Source: Pseudidiomarina donghaiensis
GTDB lineage: Bacteria > Pseudomonadota > Gammaproteobacteria > Enterobacterales > Alteromonadaceae
Length of the DNA: 64,000 nt
NCBI RefSeq assembly: GCF_900116895.1
Contig: NZ_FPCF01000001.1
Coordinates: forward strand, 992,001-1,056,000
Reading direction: 5' to 3'
The notes under the pieces are model-generated. The model did no database searches. It had not been told where the DNA came from and saw nothing but the letters and a program-made list of their open reading frames with translations. Shown here piece by piece: positions 35,759 to 46,931 of this stretch. Positions within the stretch are counted from its first letter, which is position 1; each line of letters begins with the position of its first letter. Made by a program: the position numbers and the translations under genes.

Positions 35759-35792
35759 CGAATAACGAATAACGAATAACGAACAACGAACA
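35759..35792 (+). repeat. Heptamer tandem repeat (CGAATAA) in the bioB leader
   Basis: Three exact CGAATAA units (35759-35779), then CGAACAA and a partial CGAACA. The array ends 14 bp before the bioB ATG and is followed by AAGGA, the ribosome-binding site. A related ATAACGAACAACGAGG occurs just before hppD. Confidence 0.85.
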
Positions 35793-35806
35793 TAAGGACT
35801 GGCCGT

Positions 35807-36856
35807 ATGTCTGCCTCCACAACGTCATTACGTCATGACTGGCAAGTCGCCGAAATTGAAGCGCTGTTTGCACTGCCATTCAATGAATTGCTATTTCAAG
35901 CGCAGTTAATCCACCGCGAAAACTTTAATCCCAATGAAGTACAGGTAAGCACCTTGCTGTCGATTAAAACCGGGGCTTGCCCGGAAGACTGTAAGTATTG
36001 CCCGCAAAGCGCGCACTACACCACAGACGTTGATCGTGAACGGTTAATGGCAGTCGAAAAGGTATTAAAAGAAGCTGAGGCTGCCAAACAGCAGGGCGCT
36101 AGCCGGTTTTGTATGGGCGCCGCATGGCGCAACCCGAAAGATCGCGACATGCCTTATGTGATTGAAATGATCAAAGGGGTGAAAGAGCTTGGCTTAGAAA
36201 CCTGTATGACATTAGGAATGTTGAGCCCGCAGCAAGCGCAGGCTCTGAAAGAAGCTGGACTCGACTATTACAATCATAACCTGGACACATCGCCGGAGTT
36301 TTATGGCGAAATTATTACCACACGTACTTATAAAGATCGCCTAACCACCTTACAGAACGTCCGTGACGCCGGGATGAAGGTGTGCGCTGGCGGTATTGTG
36401 GGTATGGGCGAAAGCCGTCGCGATCGAGCTGGGCTGTTAGTTCAACTAGCGAATTTACCGCAGCACCCTGAAAGTGTTCCAGTGAACATGTTGGTTAAAG
36501 TAAAAGGCACGCCATTTGCCGAGTTGGACGATTTAGACCCATTTGAATTTGTTCGCACTATTGCGGTAGCTCGCATTTTAATGCCGCAGTCATTTGTGCG
36601 TTTATCTGCTGGCCGAGAAACCATGTCAGATGAATTGCAAGCCTTGTGCTTTATGGCTGGTGCCAACTCAATTTTCTACGGTGAACGGCTGCTAACCACA
36701 CCAAACCCAGAAACCAATCGCGATTTGCAGTTGTTCGAGCGTTTAGGCCTACAACCTATGGCGCATGCAGATTATAGCGATGACGTGCATGAAGCGGTTA
36801 TTACGGATGCGGTGAATGAACAGCAGCAACCTGCGCGTTTTTACGAAGCTCGCTAG
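35807..36856 (+). CDS. bioB: Biotin synthase
   Basis: 349-aa radical-SAM enzyme. C58, C62 and C65 in [13 protein letters not shown] bind the [4Fe-4S] cluster. The [23 protein letters not shown] and RLSAGRE motifs carry further ligands, including the Arg/Cys set for the [2Fe-2S] sulfur donor. It inserts sulfur into dethiobiotin. It is the first gene of bioBFCD, under the shared bioA/bioB control region. Confidence 0.97.
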   Translation: MSASTTSLRHDWQVAEIEALFALPFNELLFQAQLIHRENFNPNEVQVSTLLSIKTGACPEDCKYCPQSAHYTTDVDRERLMAVEKVLKEAEAAKQQGASRFCMGAAWRNPKDRDMPYVIEMIKGVKELGLETCMTLGMLSPQQAQALKEAGLDYYNHNLDTSPEFYGEIITTRTYKDRLTTLQNVRDAGMKVCAGGIVGMGESRRDRAGLLVQLANLPQHPESVPVNMLVKVKGTPFAELDDLDPFEFVRTIAVARILMPQSFVRLSAGRETMSDELQALCFMAGANSIFYGERLLTTPNPETNRDLQLFERLGLQPMAHADYSDDVHEAVITDAVNEQQQPARFYEAR

Positions 36857-36877
36857 GGCCAACAAAAGCAGCCAATC

Positions 36878-38047
36878 ATGCACATTGCAACCGAACTCAG
36901 TGCGCAACTAAACCAACTGCAACAGCAGAATTTATTGCGTAAGCGTCGGGTTTTCCAGCCGGGCGCGCAGCAATATTCATTTGCTGGCAACGATTATTTA
37001 GGGCTGAGTCAACATCCGCTGGTGTTAAAAGCATATGCTGATGGGCTGCAACTATGGGGCGCTGGTAGCGGTGCCTCGCCGGCAGTGAGTGGCTTTCAAC
37101 CACCACATGCATACTTGTGTCGACAACTTGCCGAGTGGTTGGGGCGCGATGATGCGTTGTTATTTAGCAGCGGATTTTCGGCGAACCACTGCACCATGCG
37201 AAGTTTGGCGCCGATGTATTCGCGCGTGGTGGTGGACAAGCTCAGCCATGCATCGCTGCTTGATGGGATGACCGATGCAACCAGCAGCTGGAAACGATTT
37301 CGCCACAATAACGTGCAACACGCGCAACAACTGTTGCCTGCTAAAGGCACAAGTTTATTGGTAAGCGAAAGCGTTTTTAGTATGGATGGCGATCAAGCAC
37401 CGCTTGCGGCGCTTGCTGATTTAGCGGCGCAGGCGACAGCTGATTTGTGGATAGATGATGCCCATGGCTTAGGTGTGCTTGGCGCTGAAGGCTGCAGTGC
37501 TGCGGGGCTGTTCACGCAGCGCCAGTTGCCAGTTATTACGGCAACCTTTGGTAAAGGCCTTGGCGTGATGGGCGCAGCGATAGTTGGGTCTAGCGACTTA
37601 ATCGCCTATTTACATACCCGTGGGCGCGAATACATCTATTCAACGGCCTTCAGTGGCGCGCAAGCGGCAGCCGTTAGTGCCGCTATTGGGCTAGCCCAAG
37701 GTCATGAGGGGCAGTATCTGCGCGCGCGCCTGGCCGAAAATATTGATTACTTTCGTAGCACCTGTGCGCAAAACAATATTGCGCTGGCGCCAAGTGACCA
37801 TGCTATTCAAATTGTGCCCATAGGTAGCGAACAAGCGGCTTTGACTATTGGTCATCTGTTGGCAGAGCAGGGCATTGTGGTGGGGGTTATCCGCCCACCG
37901 ACGGTTGCAAAAGGCAGCGCACGCTTACGGATAACCTTAAGTGCTCAGCATGCCAAAGCGGATATTCAGCGACTCATTCAAGGGCTTAATCAAGCGCTTT
38001 CCCAAGCAGTTGCTCAAGAAAAATCCGAAGAAAAAGCATGCAGGTAA
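36878..38047 (+). CDS. bioF: 8-amino-7-oxononanoate synthase
   Basis: 389-aa alpha-oxoamine synthase. Recognisable segments are FAGNDYLGLSQHP, GAGSGASPAVSGFQ, WIDDAHGLGVLG (PLP-contacting Asp/His) and ATFGKGLGVMGA, which carries the PLP lysine. It condenses pimeloyl-ACP with alanine. It lies 21 bp after bioB and 6 bp before bioC. Confidence 0.95.
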   Translation: MHIATELSAQLNQLQQQNLLRKRRVFQPGAQQYSFAGNDYLGLSQHPLVLKAYADGLQLWGAGSGASPAVSGFQPPHAYLCRQLAEWLGRDDALLFSSGFSANHCTMRSLAPMYSRVVVDKLSHASLLDGMTDATSSWKRFRHNNVQHAQQLLPAKGTSLLVSESVFSMDGDQAPLAALADLAAQATADLWIDDAHGLGVLGAEGCSAAGLFTQRQLPVITATFGKGLGVMGAAIVGSSDLIAYLHTRGREYIYSTAFSGAQAAAVSAAIGLAQGHEGQYLRARLAENIDYFRSTCAQNNIALAPSDHAIQIVPIGSEQAALTIGHLLAEQGIVVGVIRPPTVAKGSARLRITLSAQHAKADIQRLIQGLNQALSQAVAQEKSEEKACR

Positions 38048-38053
38048 ATAACG

Positions 38054-38845
38054 ATGCCAGAGCACCATAAAGCACGGATAGCAGAAAGCTTCGGTAAAGC
38101 AGCTCGTCGCTATGCGCAGCACAACCGTTTGCAACAACAGTGCGCGGCAATGTTACTTCATCGCTTACCGAAGCGATTAGGGGTGGTGTTAGACGCTGGT
38201 TGTGGGCCAGGGGTCAATACGCACGCATTGAGCGTTCGAGCAGCGACCTATTACGGGTTTGATTTGTCAGCTGGCATGCTAGCGCAAGCACAAGAACAAT
38301 TTCCTCAATACAACTGGTTACAGGGTGACCTAGAACAATTACCCTTTGCACCTGAAAGTTTTGACCACATTTATGTGAATTTGGCACTGCAATGGACCAA
38401 TAGCCTAGCTGACGTATTGCAACAGCTGCTTCGATGTTTAAAACCGGGTGGGACCCTGGCCTTTAGCACCGTGCTTGAAGGCTCAATGGCACCTTTAGGG
38501 CGACTATTTCTGCGGGTAACGGGGCACAGCCATCATAATCGGTTTTTACGCAGGTCAGAGCTGCTTACATACGTGCAACAGGTGATAGCACAAACAGGGG
38601 TTTTTGCGGCTTGTTCACCTAAGTTTGATACCGAGTATATTGGCATTCCTTATATGAATATGCGTGACATGTTGTATGACCTTAAAGGTATTGGTGCGAA
38701 TTATCAGCCTGCGGGCAGGGCGCGCCTAACGCGCAAGCAATTACGCCAAGTTGAAGAAGACTTAGAATGCTACCGCGAAACCGATGGACTGCTTTATCTG
38801 AATTGGCATATCGGTTTTGTGAGTATAACTAAAGCGATTGCGTAA
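38054..38845 (+). CDS. bioC: Malonyl-ACP O-methyltransferase
   Basis: 263-aa class I SAM methyltransferase. It starts with ARIAESFGKAARRYAQHNRLQ, the BioC N-terminal signature, then motif I VLDAGCGPG (about residues 43-51) and FDHIYVNLALQW. It methylates the free carboxyl of malonyl-ACP so the fatty-acid pathway can build pimelate. It is operonic with bioF and bioD. A separate esterase (bioH) is needed and is not in the window. Confidence 0.92.
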   Translation: MPEHHKARIAESFGKAARRYAQHNRLQQQCAAMLLHRLPKRLGVVLDAGCGPGVNTHALSVRAATYYGFDLSAGMLAQAQEQFPQYNWLQGDLEQLPFAPESFDHIYVNLALQWTNSLADVLQQLLRCLKPGGTLAFSTVLEGSMAPLGRLFLRVTGHSHHNRFLRRSELLTYVQQVIAQTGVFAACSPKFDTEYIGIPYMNMRDMLYDLKGIGANYQPAGRARLTRKQLRQVEEDLECYRETDGLLYLNWHIGFVSITKAIA

Positions 38846-38878
38846 TCGTTAACCAGAATAAACAAAAGGTAATTTAAT

Positions 38879-39586
38879 ATGCGCCCTGTTTTTGTCACAG
38901 GTACCGACACCGATGCCGGCAAAACCTTTTGCTCGGAGGCATTAATACACGCCTTGCAGAGTCTCCAACAAAGCTGTCGAGTCCTCAAACCGGTGGCCGC
39001 TGGCGCTGCGCCTGTCGCGCTCAATAATGAACAATCACAACTGCGTAATGACGATGCCCTGCGTTTGTTAGCAGCAACGGGGGCAGCCATTTCGCCATTA
39101 ACTTACCAGCAAGCGAATCCGTTTTGTTTTGCCCCTGCCATTGCGCCACATATAGCTGCGCAGCAAGTGCACCAACGAGTCAGTGTTGAAGCGTTGCTAA
39201 GGCATTACAACGAGTTACCGCATGACGCCGATTGGTGTATTGTTGAGGGCGCTGGAGGTTGGCTAGTGCCACTGAATGAGAATCAGTCGTTAGCTGATTT
39301 CGTACAAGCGCTGGGCGCTCCAGTGGTGCTCGTGGTGGGAATGAAATTGGGGTGTTTAAATCACGCATTGTTAACGGTGGCAGATATTGAACGCCGGGGT
39401 TTGCAGTTATCAGGGTGGATTGCGAACACCACACAAGCGGTAGCCATGTCAAATTATGCTGAAAATCTCGCGACCTTGCAGCAACGTATTGCTGCGCCGT
39501 TATTAGCGGAAGTGCCGTTTCATTCACAAGCAAACCCCGCCGCGGTGGCAGCGAGGTTTGACCTAAGCTCATGGGTGAATAGCTAG
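38879..39586 (+). CDS. bioD: Dethiobiotin synthetase
   Basis: 235 aa. The P-loop FVTGTDTDAGKT is at the N-terminus, with the VEGAGGWLVPL motif near residues 121-131. It closes the ureido ring using CO2 and ATP. It is the last gene of bioBFCD. Its TAG stop (39584-39586) overlaps the TAG stop of convergent pepE within one CTAG, leaving no room for an intergenic terminator. Confidence 0.94.
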   Translation: MRPVFVTGTDTDAGKTFCSEALIHALQSLQQSCRVLKPVAAGAAPVALNNEQSQLRNDDALRLLAATGAAISPLTYQQANPFCFAPAIAPHIAAQQVHQRVSVEALLRHYNELPHDADWCIVEGAGGWLVPLNENQSLADFVQALGAPVVLVVGMKLGCLNHALLTVADIERRGLQLSGWIANTTQAVAMSNYAENLATLQQRIAAPLLAEVPFHSQANPAAVAARFDLSSWVNS

Positions 39587-40320
39587 CGTGACAACCACTG
39601 GCTGCAATCGGTGCCGGGGCTGATGGCTTGTTTATGTCCGCCCAAGAACAGGTAGCCTGGGCTGTTTTGACTAAATGCAGTGGTTTGGTAGGTTAAACGG
39701 CCATTTTCCAACTGCAATGCGGTACCTTCAGGAATGCCGATTACAGGTGTTTGAGGGGCAATCGCCATAAACTCACCAAGCCGCTGATCGCGCGTTTCAC
39801 CATGAAAGCCCGGAGGCTGATAATCGCTATAGTGCGGGTTGAGTTGAAACGGCACTAATTGCAGAGCTGCAAATGATGGTGGTTCAATAATGGGCATGTC
39901 ATTGGTGGTTCGAATACTTAAACCAGCAACATTTGAACCGGCACTCCAGCCTACGTAAGGAATACCGCTGTTTACCGCGTTTTGAATAGGCGCGATTAAC
40001 TGGTGCTGATACAACTGGTGCAATAAGTGAAAGGTATTGCCGCCTCCGACCATGATTGCTTGCGCGTCGGCCACCGCTTGGCGCGGGTCATTAAAGCTTT
40101 CAATACCAACCACGTCGATACCAGCTGGCGCTAAGGCCTGTTGCACTTTAGCCGTGTAGTCACTGTAAGGCATGCCAACGCCGGCATAAGGTATAAATAG
40201 AATTCGGCGTGTATCACAATGCTGCACAATAGCGTCAATGCAGGGAGCTAAATAGGCACTGTCGCCTGCTTTTGAGCTGCTTAGCAGCAATAATTTGGCG
40301 GTTTTAGGTGATACAGACAT
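39583..40320 (-). CDS. pepE: Dipeptidase E (alpha-aspartyl dipeptidase)
   Basis: 245-aa S51 peptidase. The nucleophile Ser is in YVGWSAGSNVAGL, with supporting segments MVGGGNTFHLLHQLY and HGETRDQRLGEF, which supplies the family His. It cleaves N-terminal aspartyl dipeptides. The ATG at 40320 follows a GGAGA ribosome-binding site and gives the typical start; an in-frame upstream codon at 40365 is rejected. It is convergent with bioD with a 4-nt overlap. Confidence 0.9.
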   Translation of the reverse strand: MSVSPKTAKLLLLSSSKAGDSAYLAPCIDAIVQHCDTRRILFIPYAGVGMPYSDYTAKVQQALAPAGIDVVGIESFNDPRQAVADAQAIMVGGGNTFHLLHQLYQHQLIAPIQNAVNSGIPYVGWSAGSNVAGLSIRTTNDMPIIEPPSFAALQLVPFQLNPHYSDYQPPGFHGETRDQRLGEFMAIAPQTPVIGIPEGTALQLENGRLTYQTTAFSQNSPGYLFLGGHKQAISPGTDCSQWLSR

Positions 40321-40394
40321 GGGGTCTCCGACGTAATAACAATTGATTGGAGTATAGGGTAACAAAAATAACTCGAAATAACAGGCTAAAAGCC

Positions 40395-40423
40395 TTGTAA
40401 TTAAAGGCTATCGCCCTTATAAA
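40395..40423 (+). promoter_or_regulatory. htpX promoter
   Basis: TTGTAA (40395-40400), a 17-bp spacer, then TATAAA (40418-40423). A transcription start near 40430 leaves a leader of about 30 nt before htpX. It looks like a sigma70 promoter; no clear heat-shock consensus was seen. Confidence 0.5.
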
Positions 40424-40461
40424 ACAGGGTGTCCGTTGAAGTCATGATGAGGTTATAAAGT

Positions 40462-41334
40462 ATGTTGCGGATTGGTCTATTTTTAGCAACCAACTTGGCT
40501 ATTTTAATGGTGCTGGGTATTGTGATGAATATTGTACTGCCAGCATTTGGCGTGCAACCTTCGCAATATCAAAGTTTATTCATTTTTGCCGCTGTATTTG
40601 GTTTTGGTGGTGCGTTTATTTCATTGGCTTTGTCAAAATGGCTAGCGAAACGATCTGTTGGTGCGCAAACCATCACGCAGCCGCGTAATAGCACCGAACA
40701 ATGGTTATTAAATACCGTGGGGTCGCAAGCCCAAAAAGCAGGTATTCCGATGCCTGAAGTTGCTATTTATGACTCGCCTGAGCCGAACGCATTTGCTACC
40801 GGTGCGAGCAAGAAGAGCTCTTTGGTGGCGGTAAGCACCGGCTTGCTACGCAACATGACACAAGACGAAGTTGAGGCTGTGCTAGCCCACGAAGTGAGCC
40901 ATATTGCCAATGGCGATATGGTGACACTGACACTCATTCAAGGCGTAGTGAACACTTTTGTAATGTTTTTTGCCCGAGTTATCGCCACGGTTATTGATAA
41001 TGCAACGCGCAGCAACTCGCAAAATGGCGGGGGCTTAGGTACGTTTGCTTATTTTGGCATTGTGATGGTGCTGGAATTAGTTTTTGGCATATTAGCCAGT
41101 ATGATTGTGATGTGGTTTTCACGGCAACGTGAGTTCCGAGCCGATGCGGGTGCTGCCGCACTGGTTGGCAAGCATAAAATGATCGCCGCGCTGCGGCGTT
41201 TGCAAGGCGCACAAGAGTCGACCTTAGACGGTTCGATGATGGCGTTCGGTATTCAAAGTAAACGTGCGTTTAGCGAATTATTTTTGAGCCATCCGCCACT
41301 CACAAAACGCATTCATGCGCTTGAGCGTTTATAA
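40462..41334 (+). CDS. htpX: Protease HtpX
   Basis: 290-aa M48 zinc metalloprotease. Two N-terminal transmembrane helices (about residues 5-27 and 35-56) precede the zinc motif [13 protein letters not shown]. Another hydrophobic hairpin lies around 155-215, and [10 protein letters not shown] carries the third zinc ligand Glu. It removes misfolded inner-membrane proteins together with FtsH. It is followed 15 bp later by the DAHP synthase gene. Confidence 0.95.
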   Translation: MLRIGLFLATNLAILMVLGIVMNIVLPAFGVQPSQYQSLFIFAAVFGFGGAFISLALSKWLAKRSVGAQTITQPRNSTEQWLLNTVGSQAQKAGIPMPEVAIYDSPEPNAFATGASKKSSLVAVSTGLLRNMTQDEVEAVLAHEVSHIANGDMVTLTLIQGVVNTFVMFFARVIATVIDNATRSNSQNGGGLGTFAYFGIVMVLELVFGILASMIVMWFSRQREFRADAGAAALVGKHKMIAALRRLQGAQESTLDGSMMAFGIQSKRAFSELFLSHPPLTKRIHALERL

Positions 41335-41349
41335 AAAATAAGGAATAAC

Positions 41350-42708
41350 ATGACCAATTGGAGTGCCCGAAGCTGGCGGGATAAGCCAATCCAGCAACAG
41401 CCGCAGTACGCATCGCTCAATGAGTTACAGATGGTCGAACAGCAGCTGAAAAAATTCCCACCGTTGGTATTCGCCGAAGAAATTCGGGCGTTGCGTTCGC
41501 AGTTGGGGCGGGTTAGCCAAGGCCATGGGTTCTTATTGCAGGGCGGCGATTGCGCCGAGTCGTTTAGCGATTTTACCGCGCCGAAAATTCGCGACACCTT
41601 CAAGGTTATTCTACAAATGGCCGTGGTCATGACGTTTGCAGGTTCGTGCCCAGTGACGAAAGTTGCGCGTATGGCGGGGCAGTATGCAAAGCCGCGTTCT
41701 AGCGACTTTGAATCGATTGATGGTATGTCTTTACCAAGTTATCGTGGTGATATTATCAACGGTGCGGACTTTACCGAGCAAGCGCGCCAGCCCGATCCAA
41801 ACCGGATGATTAACGCGTATCATCATTCCGCCGCCACGTTGAACTTGCTGCGCGCTTTTGCCCAAGGTGGTTTAGCCGATCTGCATAAAGTACACAAATG
41901 GAACATGAGCTTTGTTGAAGCGAATCCATTGAAAGAAAAGTACATGCAGGTAGCTGAGCAAATTCAATCGGCGCTGAAATTCATGGAAGTGCTGGGTATT
42001 AACGCCCAGAGCAATGCGACGATTCATGAAACCCAGTTGTTTACCTCGCACGAGGCGTTATTGCTGTCCTATGAGGAAGCGTTAACCCGTACCGATACCT
42101 TAACCGGGCTGCCCTATGATTGTTCGGCGCACATGGTGTGGATTGGCGAGCGGACACGACAAATTGACCATGCGCACGTTGAGTTTATGCGTGGCATTCA
42201 TAACCCACTCGGTGTTAAAATAGGGCCGACGACGAAGCCGGACGACGTTATTCAATTGCTTGACGTGCTAAACCCACAAAACGAGCCAGGGCGCATGACG
42301 TTAATTACACGCATGGGTGCGGACAACTTAGGGGATGCCTTACCAAGCATTGTACGACGAGTGAAAGCCGAAGGCCGTCATGTGGTGTGGTCGAGCGATC
42401 CAATGCATGGCAATACCGTTAAAGCTGAAAATGGCTTAAAAACGCGTAATTTTGACGCCATTCACCGCGAGTTACGTCAATTCTTTGCTGTACACCAAGC
42501 CGAGGGAACTTACCCAGGTGGTGTTCACTTAGAAATGACCGGTGAAGATGTGACGGAGTGCACTGGTGGTGCTTATCAAATTAGTGAGCATGACCTCACG
42601 CAACGTTACCGCACCCAGTGTGATCCGCGGCTAAACGCCGATCAAGTTTTAGAATTGGCCTTTTTGGTGGCTGATTCATTAAAAGAAGCGCGACAAGGTC
42701 GCGGTTAA
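41350..42708 (+). CDS. Class II (plant/AroAII-type) DAHP synthase
   Basis: 452-aa type II 3-deoxy-D-arabino-heptulosonate-7-phosphate synthase, first step of the shikimate pathway (PEP + erythrose 4-phosphate). The metal-site residues are visible: C68 in QGGDCAESF, His in SDPMHGNT, Glu in [12 protein letters not shown] and Asp in CDPRLN. Type II enzymes are unrelated in sequence to E. coli AroF, AroG and AroH. It starts 15 bp after htpX with AAGGAA upstream and is followed 36 bp later by the DUF1338 gene. Confidence 0.94.
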   Translation: MTNWSARSWRDKPIQQQPQYASLNELQMVEQQLKKFPPLVFAEEIRALRSQLGRVSQGHGFLLQGGDCAESFSDFTAPKIRDTFKVILQMAVVMTFAGSCPVTKVARMAGQYAKPRSSDFESIDGMSLPSYRGDIINGADFTEQARQPDPNRMINAYHHSAATLNLLRAFAQGGLADLHKVHKWNMSFVEANPLKEKYMQVAEQIQSALKFMEVLGINAQSNATIHETQLFTSHEALLLSYEEALTRTDTLTGLPYDCSAHMVWIGERTRQIDHAHVEFMRGIHNPLGVKIGPTTKPDDVIQLLDVLNPQNEPGRMTLITRMGADNLGDALPSIVRRVKAEGRHVVWSSDPMHGNTVKAENGLKTRNFDAIHRELRQFFAVHQAEGTYPGGVHLEMTGEDVTECTGGAYQISEHDLTQRYRTQCDPRLNADQVLELAFLVADSLKEARQGRG

Positions 42709-42744
42709 TCTTATTTCACGACATTTTCGAGGTTTAAGTAGTAT

Positions 42745-43575
42745 ATGTCACAGTCTGTCGAGCAGTTTTTTGACAACCTATGGAACGATTACATTCAGTT
42801 AGCCCCATCGGCGGCAAAAGTTCATGAAGTGCTCGGTCAAGGCCGTACCATTATTAATGATCATGTTGCTTTTCGCACCTTTAACATTGCCCCTGTGCGC
42901 CTGCAAGCACTTGCAGCACACTTTGAGGCGATGGGCTATAAAGCCTGTGGTGATTACCAATTTGAAGCCAAAAAATTGGTGGCGAAGCACTATGAACATA
43001 GCGATCCGAAATTGCCGAAAATCTTTATTTCAGAGCTGTTAGTTGAAGAGTTTTCACCGAAACTACAGCAAATTGTGCAAGCATTGGTCGCGCAAATTAA
43101 CCCTGCAGAGGTTGCGAACCCAGAATTTTTATATTCAGGTGCGCACTGGCAGATCAGCAGTGCCGATTACGAGCAGCTGCTGGAAGAAAGTGAGTATGCA
43201 GCTTGGATGGTCGCCTTTGGTTTCCGCGCGAATCATTTCACGGTGAATGTGAATGAACTGCCAGACTATGAGTCGCTAGAGCAAGTGAACCAGACCCTTA
43301 AAGAAGCAGGGTTTAGGCTGAATACGTCGGGTGGCGAAATTAAAGGCTCAAGTGACGTATTTCTTGAGCAGTCGTCCACCATGGCCGATCATACAGCCGT
43401 GCGTTTTAGCGATATGGAAAAAGTGATTCCCAGCTGTTTCTATGAGTTTGCGAAGCGCTATGAAATTGCACCCAATCAGTTGTATACCGGGTTTGTGGCA
43501 GCGTCGGCGGACAAAATATTTGAAAGCACCAACGCGCGTGCAGAGACCGCTGCAGAGCAGGGCGACAACGCTTAA
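42745..43575 (+). CDS. DUF1338 / 2-oxoadipate dioxygenase-decarboxylase family protein
   Basis: 276-aa protein of the DUF1338 family, a vicinal-oxygen-chelate-like fold. A His-His-Glu metal set is suggested by H40 in [10 protein letters not shown]164 in FRANHFTV and E208 in [11 protein letters not shown]. The characterised Pseudomonas member (HglS) converts 2-oxoadipate to D-2-hydroxyglutarate in lysine breakdown, but it is longer. The function here is therefore inferred. GAGG lies upstream. The stop overlaps the ppsR stop in a shared TTAA. Confidence 0.75.
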   Translation: MSQSVEQFFDNLWNDYIQLAPSAAKVHEVLGQGRTIINDHVAFRTFNIAPVRLQALAAHFEAMGYKACGDYQFEAKKLVAKHYEHSDPKLPKIFISELLVEEFSPKLQQIVQALVAQINPAEVANPEFLYSGAHWQISSADYEQLLEESEYAAWMVAFGFRANHFTVNVNELPDYESLEQVNQTLKEAGFRLNTSGGEIKGSSDVFLEQSSTMADHTAVRFSDMEKVIPSCFYEFAKRYEIAPNQLYTGFVAASADKIFESTNARAETAAEQGDNA

Positions 43576-44399
43576 AAGCGATGCCGCTCGAGATTGGTTT
43601 CGGCCAAAATTTTAGCGGCAATTTCTTCCACTGAAAAACGCGTCGAGTCGAGAAATGGTATCGCTTCGCGGCGGTACAGTTTCTCGACTTCTTGCAATTC
43701 GTAACGACATTGCTGCATGGATGCGTACTGGCTGCCTTCGCGGCGTTTGCTACGTATTTCATGCAAGCGCTGGGGGTCTAAGGTTAAGCCATAAATTTTG
43801 TGACGAAACGGCTTGAGCACCTTAGGTAGCTGTAAATTCTCCATGTTATCGTCTTCTGTTAGCGGGTAATTGGCCGCTTTAATGCCGTAATGCAAGGCTA
43901 AGTACAAGCTGGTTGGGGTTTTCCCCGTACGTGAAACACCCAGCAAGATAATATCTGCCTCATCATAGTTCGACACATTGCTGCCATCGTCGTTCGCCAG
44001 CGTATAGTTCACCGCATCAATACGAAAATCATAGTTTTCGCGTACATCATTATTCTCTTGTATGCCGTGGGTACGGTGGGTTTTCGGTTGGGCCGGCATG
44101 TTTAACTCTTTACTTAACGGCGCCACGAAATAATCTAAGAAGTCATAGCAGCTCCCGCGGCTAGAGGTAATGACGCGTTTAATATCAATGCTGACAAAAG
44201 TATGAAAAATGACTGGGCGTTCGCCTGACTCTTCAAACGCTTGATTAATGCGATTGACCGCAATTTCAGCTTTTTCTGGTGTATCAATAAAAGCGAGCGT
44301 TTTGTGAATAACTTTTAATGGGAACATCGACAGCATCGCTTTACCAAAAGCTTCGGCCGTAAGGGCAGTTCCGTCTGAAATGTAAAAAATTGTGCGCAT
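43572..44399 (-). CDS. ppsR: PEP synthase regulatory protein (PpsR: kinase/pyrophosphorylase)
   Basis: 275-aa DUF299 protein. It starts [19 protein letters not shown] and contains the P-loop [15 protein letters not shown] and the ANYPLTEDD segment. The family switches PEP synthase off and on by ADP-dependent phosphorylation and phosphate-dependent dephosphorylation of a Thr near the catalytic His. The ATG at 44399 with upstream AGGAA is chosen over an in-frame extension to 44573 that would run into ppsA. It is divergent from its target gene ppsA. Confidence 0.94.
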   Translation of the reverse strand: MRTIFYISDGTALTAEAFGKAMLSMFPLKVIHKTLAFIDTPEKAEIAVNRINQAFEESGERPVIFHTFVSIDIKRVITSSRGSCYDFLDYFVAPLSKELNMPAQPKTHRTHGIQENNDVRENYDFRIDAVNYTLANDDGSNVSNYDEADIILLGVSRTGKTPTSLYLALHYGIKAANYPLTEDDNMENLQLPKVLKPFRHKIYGLTLDPQRLHEIRSKRREGSQYASMQQCRYELQEVEKLYRREAIPFLDSTRFSVEEIAAKILAETNLERHRF

Positions 44400-44437
44400 T
44401 GTGGCGATATTCCTAGCAGATAAAAGTGCATAAGATG

Positions 44438-44466
44438 TTAACTTGTGAGGTGGCAGTGTGTAAAAT
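44438..44466 (+). promoter_or_regulatory. Putative ppsA promoter
   Basis: TTAACT (44438-44443), a 17-bp spacer, then TAAAAT (44461-44466), in the 132-bp ppsR-ppsA divergent region. The -35 is a weak match (4 of 6). I saw no clear Cra-type palindrome. Confidence 0.4.
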
Positions 44467-44531
44467 ACAATGCCATTCGGGCAGTTAAATAGTTTAACTG
44501 TGTCACGCCTAAACTCCACGAGGAACTCAAC

Positions 44532-46913
44532 GTGCAGAATAACGTACAAGACTATGTGCTTTGGTATGATCAATTAGGGATGAACGATGTTGGCCGGGTG
44601 GGTGGTAAAAACGCATCGCTTGGCGAAATGATTAGCCACCTGGCAGGCGCCGGTGTGGATGTGCCAAATGGATTTGCAACCACAGCAGAAGCTTTTAATG
44701 AGTTTCTTGAACAAAGCGGCGTGAATGAACGAATTCACGAAATTTTGGACGATTTAGACACCGACGACGTAAAAGCGCTTGCGGAAGCCGGTAAGCAAAT
44801 TCGCCAATGGGTGATTGATACCCCATTTCAACCTGAGCTAGACCAAGCCATTCGTGCGGCTTATGAGCAGCTTAGCGGCGGCAACGATGAAGTGAGCTTT
44901 GCCGTACGCAGCTCCGCCACCGCCGAAGACATGCCAGATGCATCCTTTGCTGGCCAACAAGAAACCTTTCTGAACGTGCGTGGCATCGATGCCATCATGG
45001 AAGCCATTAAACATGTATTTGCTTCGTTGTTTAATGACCGAGCCATTTCGTACCGTGTGCACCAAGGTTACGATCACCGCGGTGTCGCACTGTCGGCGGG
45101 TATTCAGCGCATGGTTCGCAGTGACATTGCAGCGTCAGGTGTCATGTTCTCCATTGACACAGAATCTGGTTTTGACCAAGTGGTATTCATTACATCGTCG
45201 TTTGGTTTAGGCGAAATGGTGGTGCAGGGGGCGGTTAACCCTGACGAGTTTTACGTTCATAAACCAACCTTAAAAGCCAATCGCCCTGCGGTATTACGCC
45301 GTAATTTGGGCAGTAAAAAAGTACAAATGGTGTACTCAGATGCGGTTGACCATGGCAAACAAACCTCGATTATCGATATTCCGGCCGATATGTCGTCGCG
45401 TTTTTCAATTACCGACGACGAAGTAGAGGCGTTAGCACGCCAGGCTGTGATCATTGAGCAGCACTATGGTCGCCCGATGGACATTGAGTGGGCCAAAGAC
45501 GGTATTGACGGCAAGTTATACATTGTTCAAGCTCGCCCTGAAACCGTGCAGTCCAACAAAACTGGCCAAGCCTTAGAGCGCTACACGCTGCAATCGAAAA
45601 GCCAGGTTGTGGCTGAAGGCCGCGCAATTGGGCAAAAAATTGGTGCCGGTGTTGCCCGTGTTCTAAACGATATTTCTGAAATGGACAAAGTACAGCCTGG
45701 TGACGTGCTGGTGACCGACATGACCGACCCAGACTGGGAACCGATCATGAAGCGTGCGTCGGCCATCGTGACCAATCGTGGTGGGCGTACCTGCCATGCG
45801 GCAATTATCGCTCGCGAGTTGGGCATTCCAGCGGTTGTTGGGTGTGGCGATGCGACTGATCGTATTGCTGCCGGTGCCGCAGTCACTGTTTCTTGTGCCG
45901 AAGGCGACACGGGGTACATTTACGAAGGCGAACTGCAGTTTGATGTGACCACTTCTGATGTTGGCGATATGCCTGCGTTGCCATTAAAAATCATGATGAA
46001 CGTAGGTAACCCAGACCGCGCATTTGATTTCGCTTCGTTGCCACACGCAGGTGTTGGCTTGGCGCGCCTTGAATTTATTATCAACCGCATGATTGGTGTG
46101 CACCCGAAAGCCTTGTTAAACTTTGATAAGCAAAGTGCTGAATTACAACAACAAATTCGTGGCTACATGGCGGGTTATGATAGCCCACGCGAATATTACG
46201 TCGGTAAGCTGACGGAAGGTATTGCAACCCTAGCGGCAGCATTTTCACCAGAGCGCGTTATTGTGCGTATGTCTGACTTTAAGTCGAATGAATATGCCAA
46301 CTTAGTGGGCGGGCGCCAATACGAGCCACATGAAGAAAACCCAATGTTAGGTTTCCGTGGTGCTTCGCGTTATATTTCAGAAGAGTTCCGCGACTGTTTT
46401 GCTATGGAGTGCGAAGCCATCAAACGTGTTCGTAACGACATGGGCTTAACCAATGTCGAGGTGATGATTCCGTTTGTGCGCACCTTGGAAGAAGGCCGTA
46501 AGGTCATTGAGTTATTAGCTGAGCAAGACTTACGCCAAGGCGAAAATGGCCTGCGCGTTATTATGATGTGTGAATTACCTTCAAACGCGCTGTTAGCAGA
46601 ACAGTTCCTGGATATTTTTGACGGCTTCTCAATAGGTTCAAACGACTTAACTCAGCTAACCTTGGGTTTAGATCGCGACTCAGGCGTTATCGCGCATTTA
46701 TTTGATGAACGTAACGAAGCCGTGAAAGCCATGTTAGCCATGGCCATTCAAGCTGCCAAGAAAAAAGGTAAGTACGTGGGTATTTGTGGCCAAGGCCCAT
46801 CTGATCACGCTGACTTTGCCGCTTGGTTGGTTGAACAGGGTATTGATTCGGTTTCATTAAACCCAGATACGGTGGTTGAAACTTGGTTATATTTGGCTAA
46901 GCACCACGGTTAA
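44532..46913 (+). CDS. ppsA: Phosphoenolpyruvate synthase
   Basis: 793-aa PEP synthase: pyruvate + ATP -> PEP + AMP + Pi, the gluconeogenic entry point. It has an N-terminal ATP-grasp-like nucleotide domain ([21 protein letters not shown]), the phospho-His domain [15 protein letters not shown], whose His is the catalytic residue, and a C-terminal PEP/pyruvate barrel ending [10 protein letters not shown]. The preceding Thr in this motif is the PpsR target in E. coli. The GTG start is preceded by GAGGAA. ydiJ follows by 18 bp. Confidence 0.96.
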   Translation: MQNNVQDYVLWYDQLGMNDVGRVGGKNASLGEMISHLAGAGVDVPNGFATTAEAFNEFLEQSGVNERIHEILDDLDTDDVKALAEAGKQIRQWVIDTPFQPELDQAIRAAYEQLSGGNDEVSFAVRSSATAEDMPDASFAGQQETFLNVRGIDAIMEAIKHVFASLFNDRAISYRVHQGYDHRGVALSAGIQRMVRSDIAASGVMFSIDTESGFDQVVFITSSFGLGEMVVQGAVNPDEFYVHKPTLKANRPAVLRRNLGSKKVQMVYSDAVDHGKQTSIIDIPADMSSRFSITDDEVEALARQAVIIEQHYGRPMDIEWAKDGIDGKLYIVQARPETVQSNKTGQALERYTLQSKSQVVAEGRAIGQKIGAGVARVLNDISEMDKVQPGDVLVTDMTDPDWEPIMKRASAIVTNRGGRTCHAAIIARELGIPAVVGCGDATDRIAAGAAVTVSCAEGDTGYIYEGELQFDVTTSDVGDMPALPLKIMMNVGNPDRAFDFASLPHAGVGLARLEFIINRMIGVHPKALLNFDKQSAELQQQIRGYMAGYDSPREYYVGKLTEGIATLAAAFSPERVIVRMSDFKSNEYANLVGGRQYEPHEENPMLGFRGASRYISEEFRDCFAMECEAIKRVRNDMGLTNVEVMIPFVRTLEEGRKVIELLAEQDLRQGENGLRVIMMCELPSNALLAEQFLDIFDGFSIGSNDLTQLTLGLDRDSGVIAHLFDERNEAVKAMLAMAIQAAKKKGKYVGICGQGPSDHADFAAWLVEQGIDSVSLNPDTVVETWLYLAKHHG

Positions 46914-46931
46914 GGGTATTGAGCGCGTTTT

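Noticed and set aside
35667-35879. 70-codon minus-strand ORF containing FVIRYSLF
   Set aside because: Produced by the CGAATAA heptamer repeat and the bioB start; a known type of spurious ORF.
44400-44531. Cra/FruR site expected before ppsA
   Set aside because: No TGAATC-type palindrome could be found in the intergenic region.
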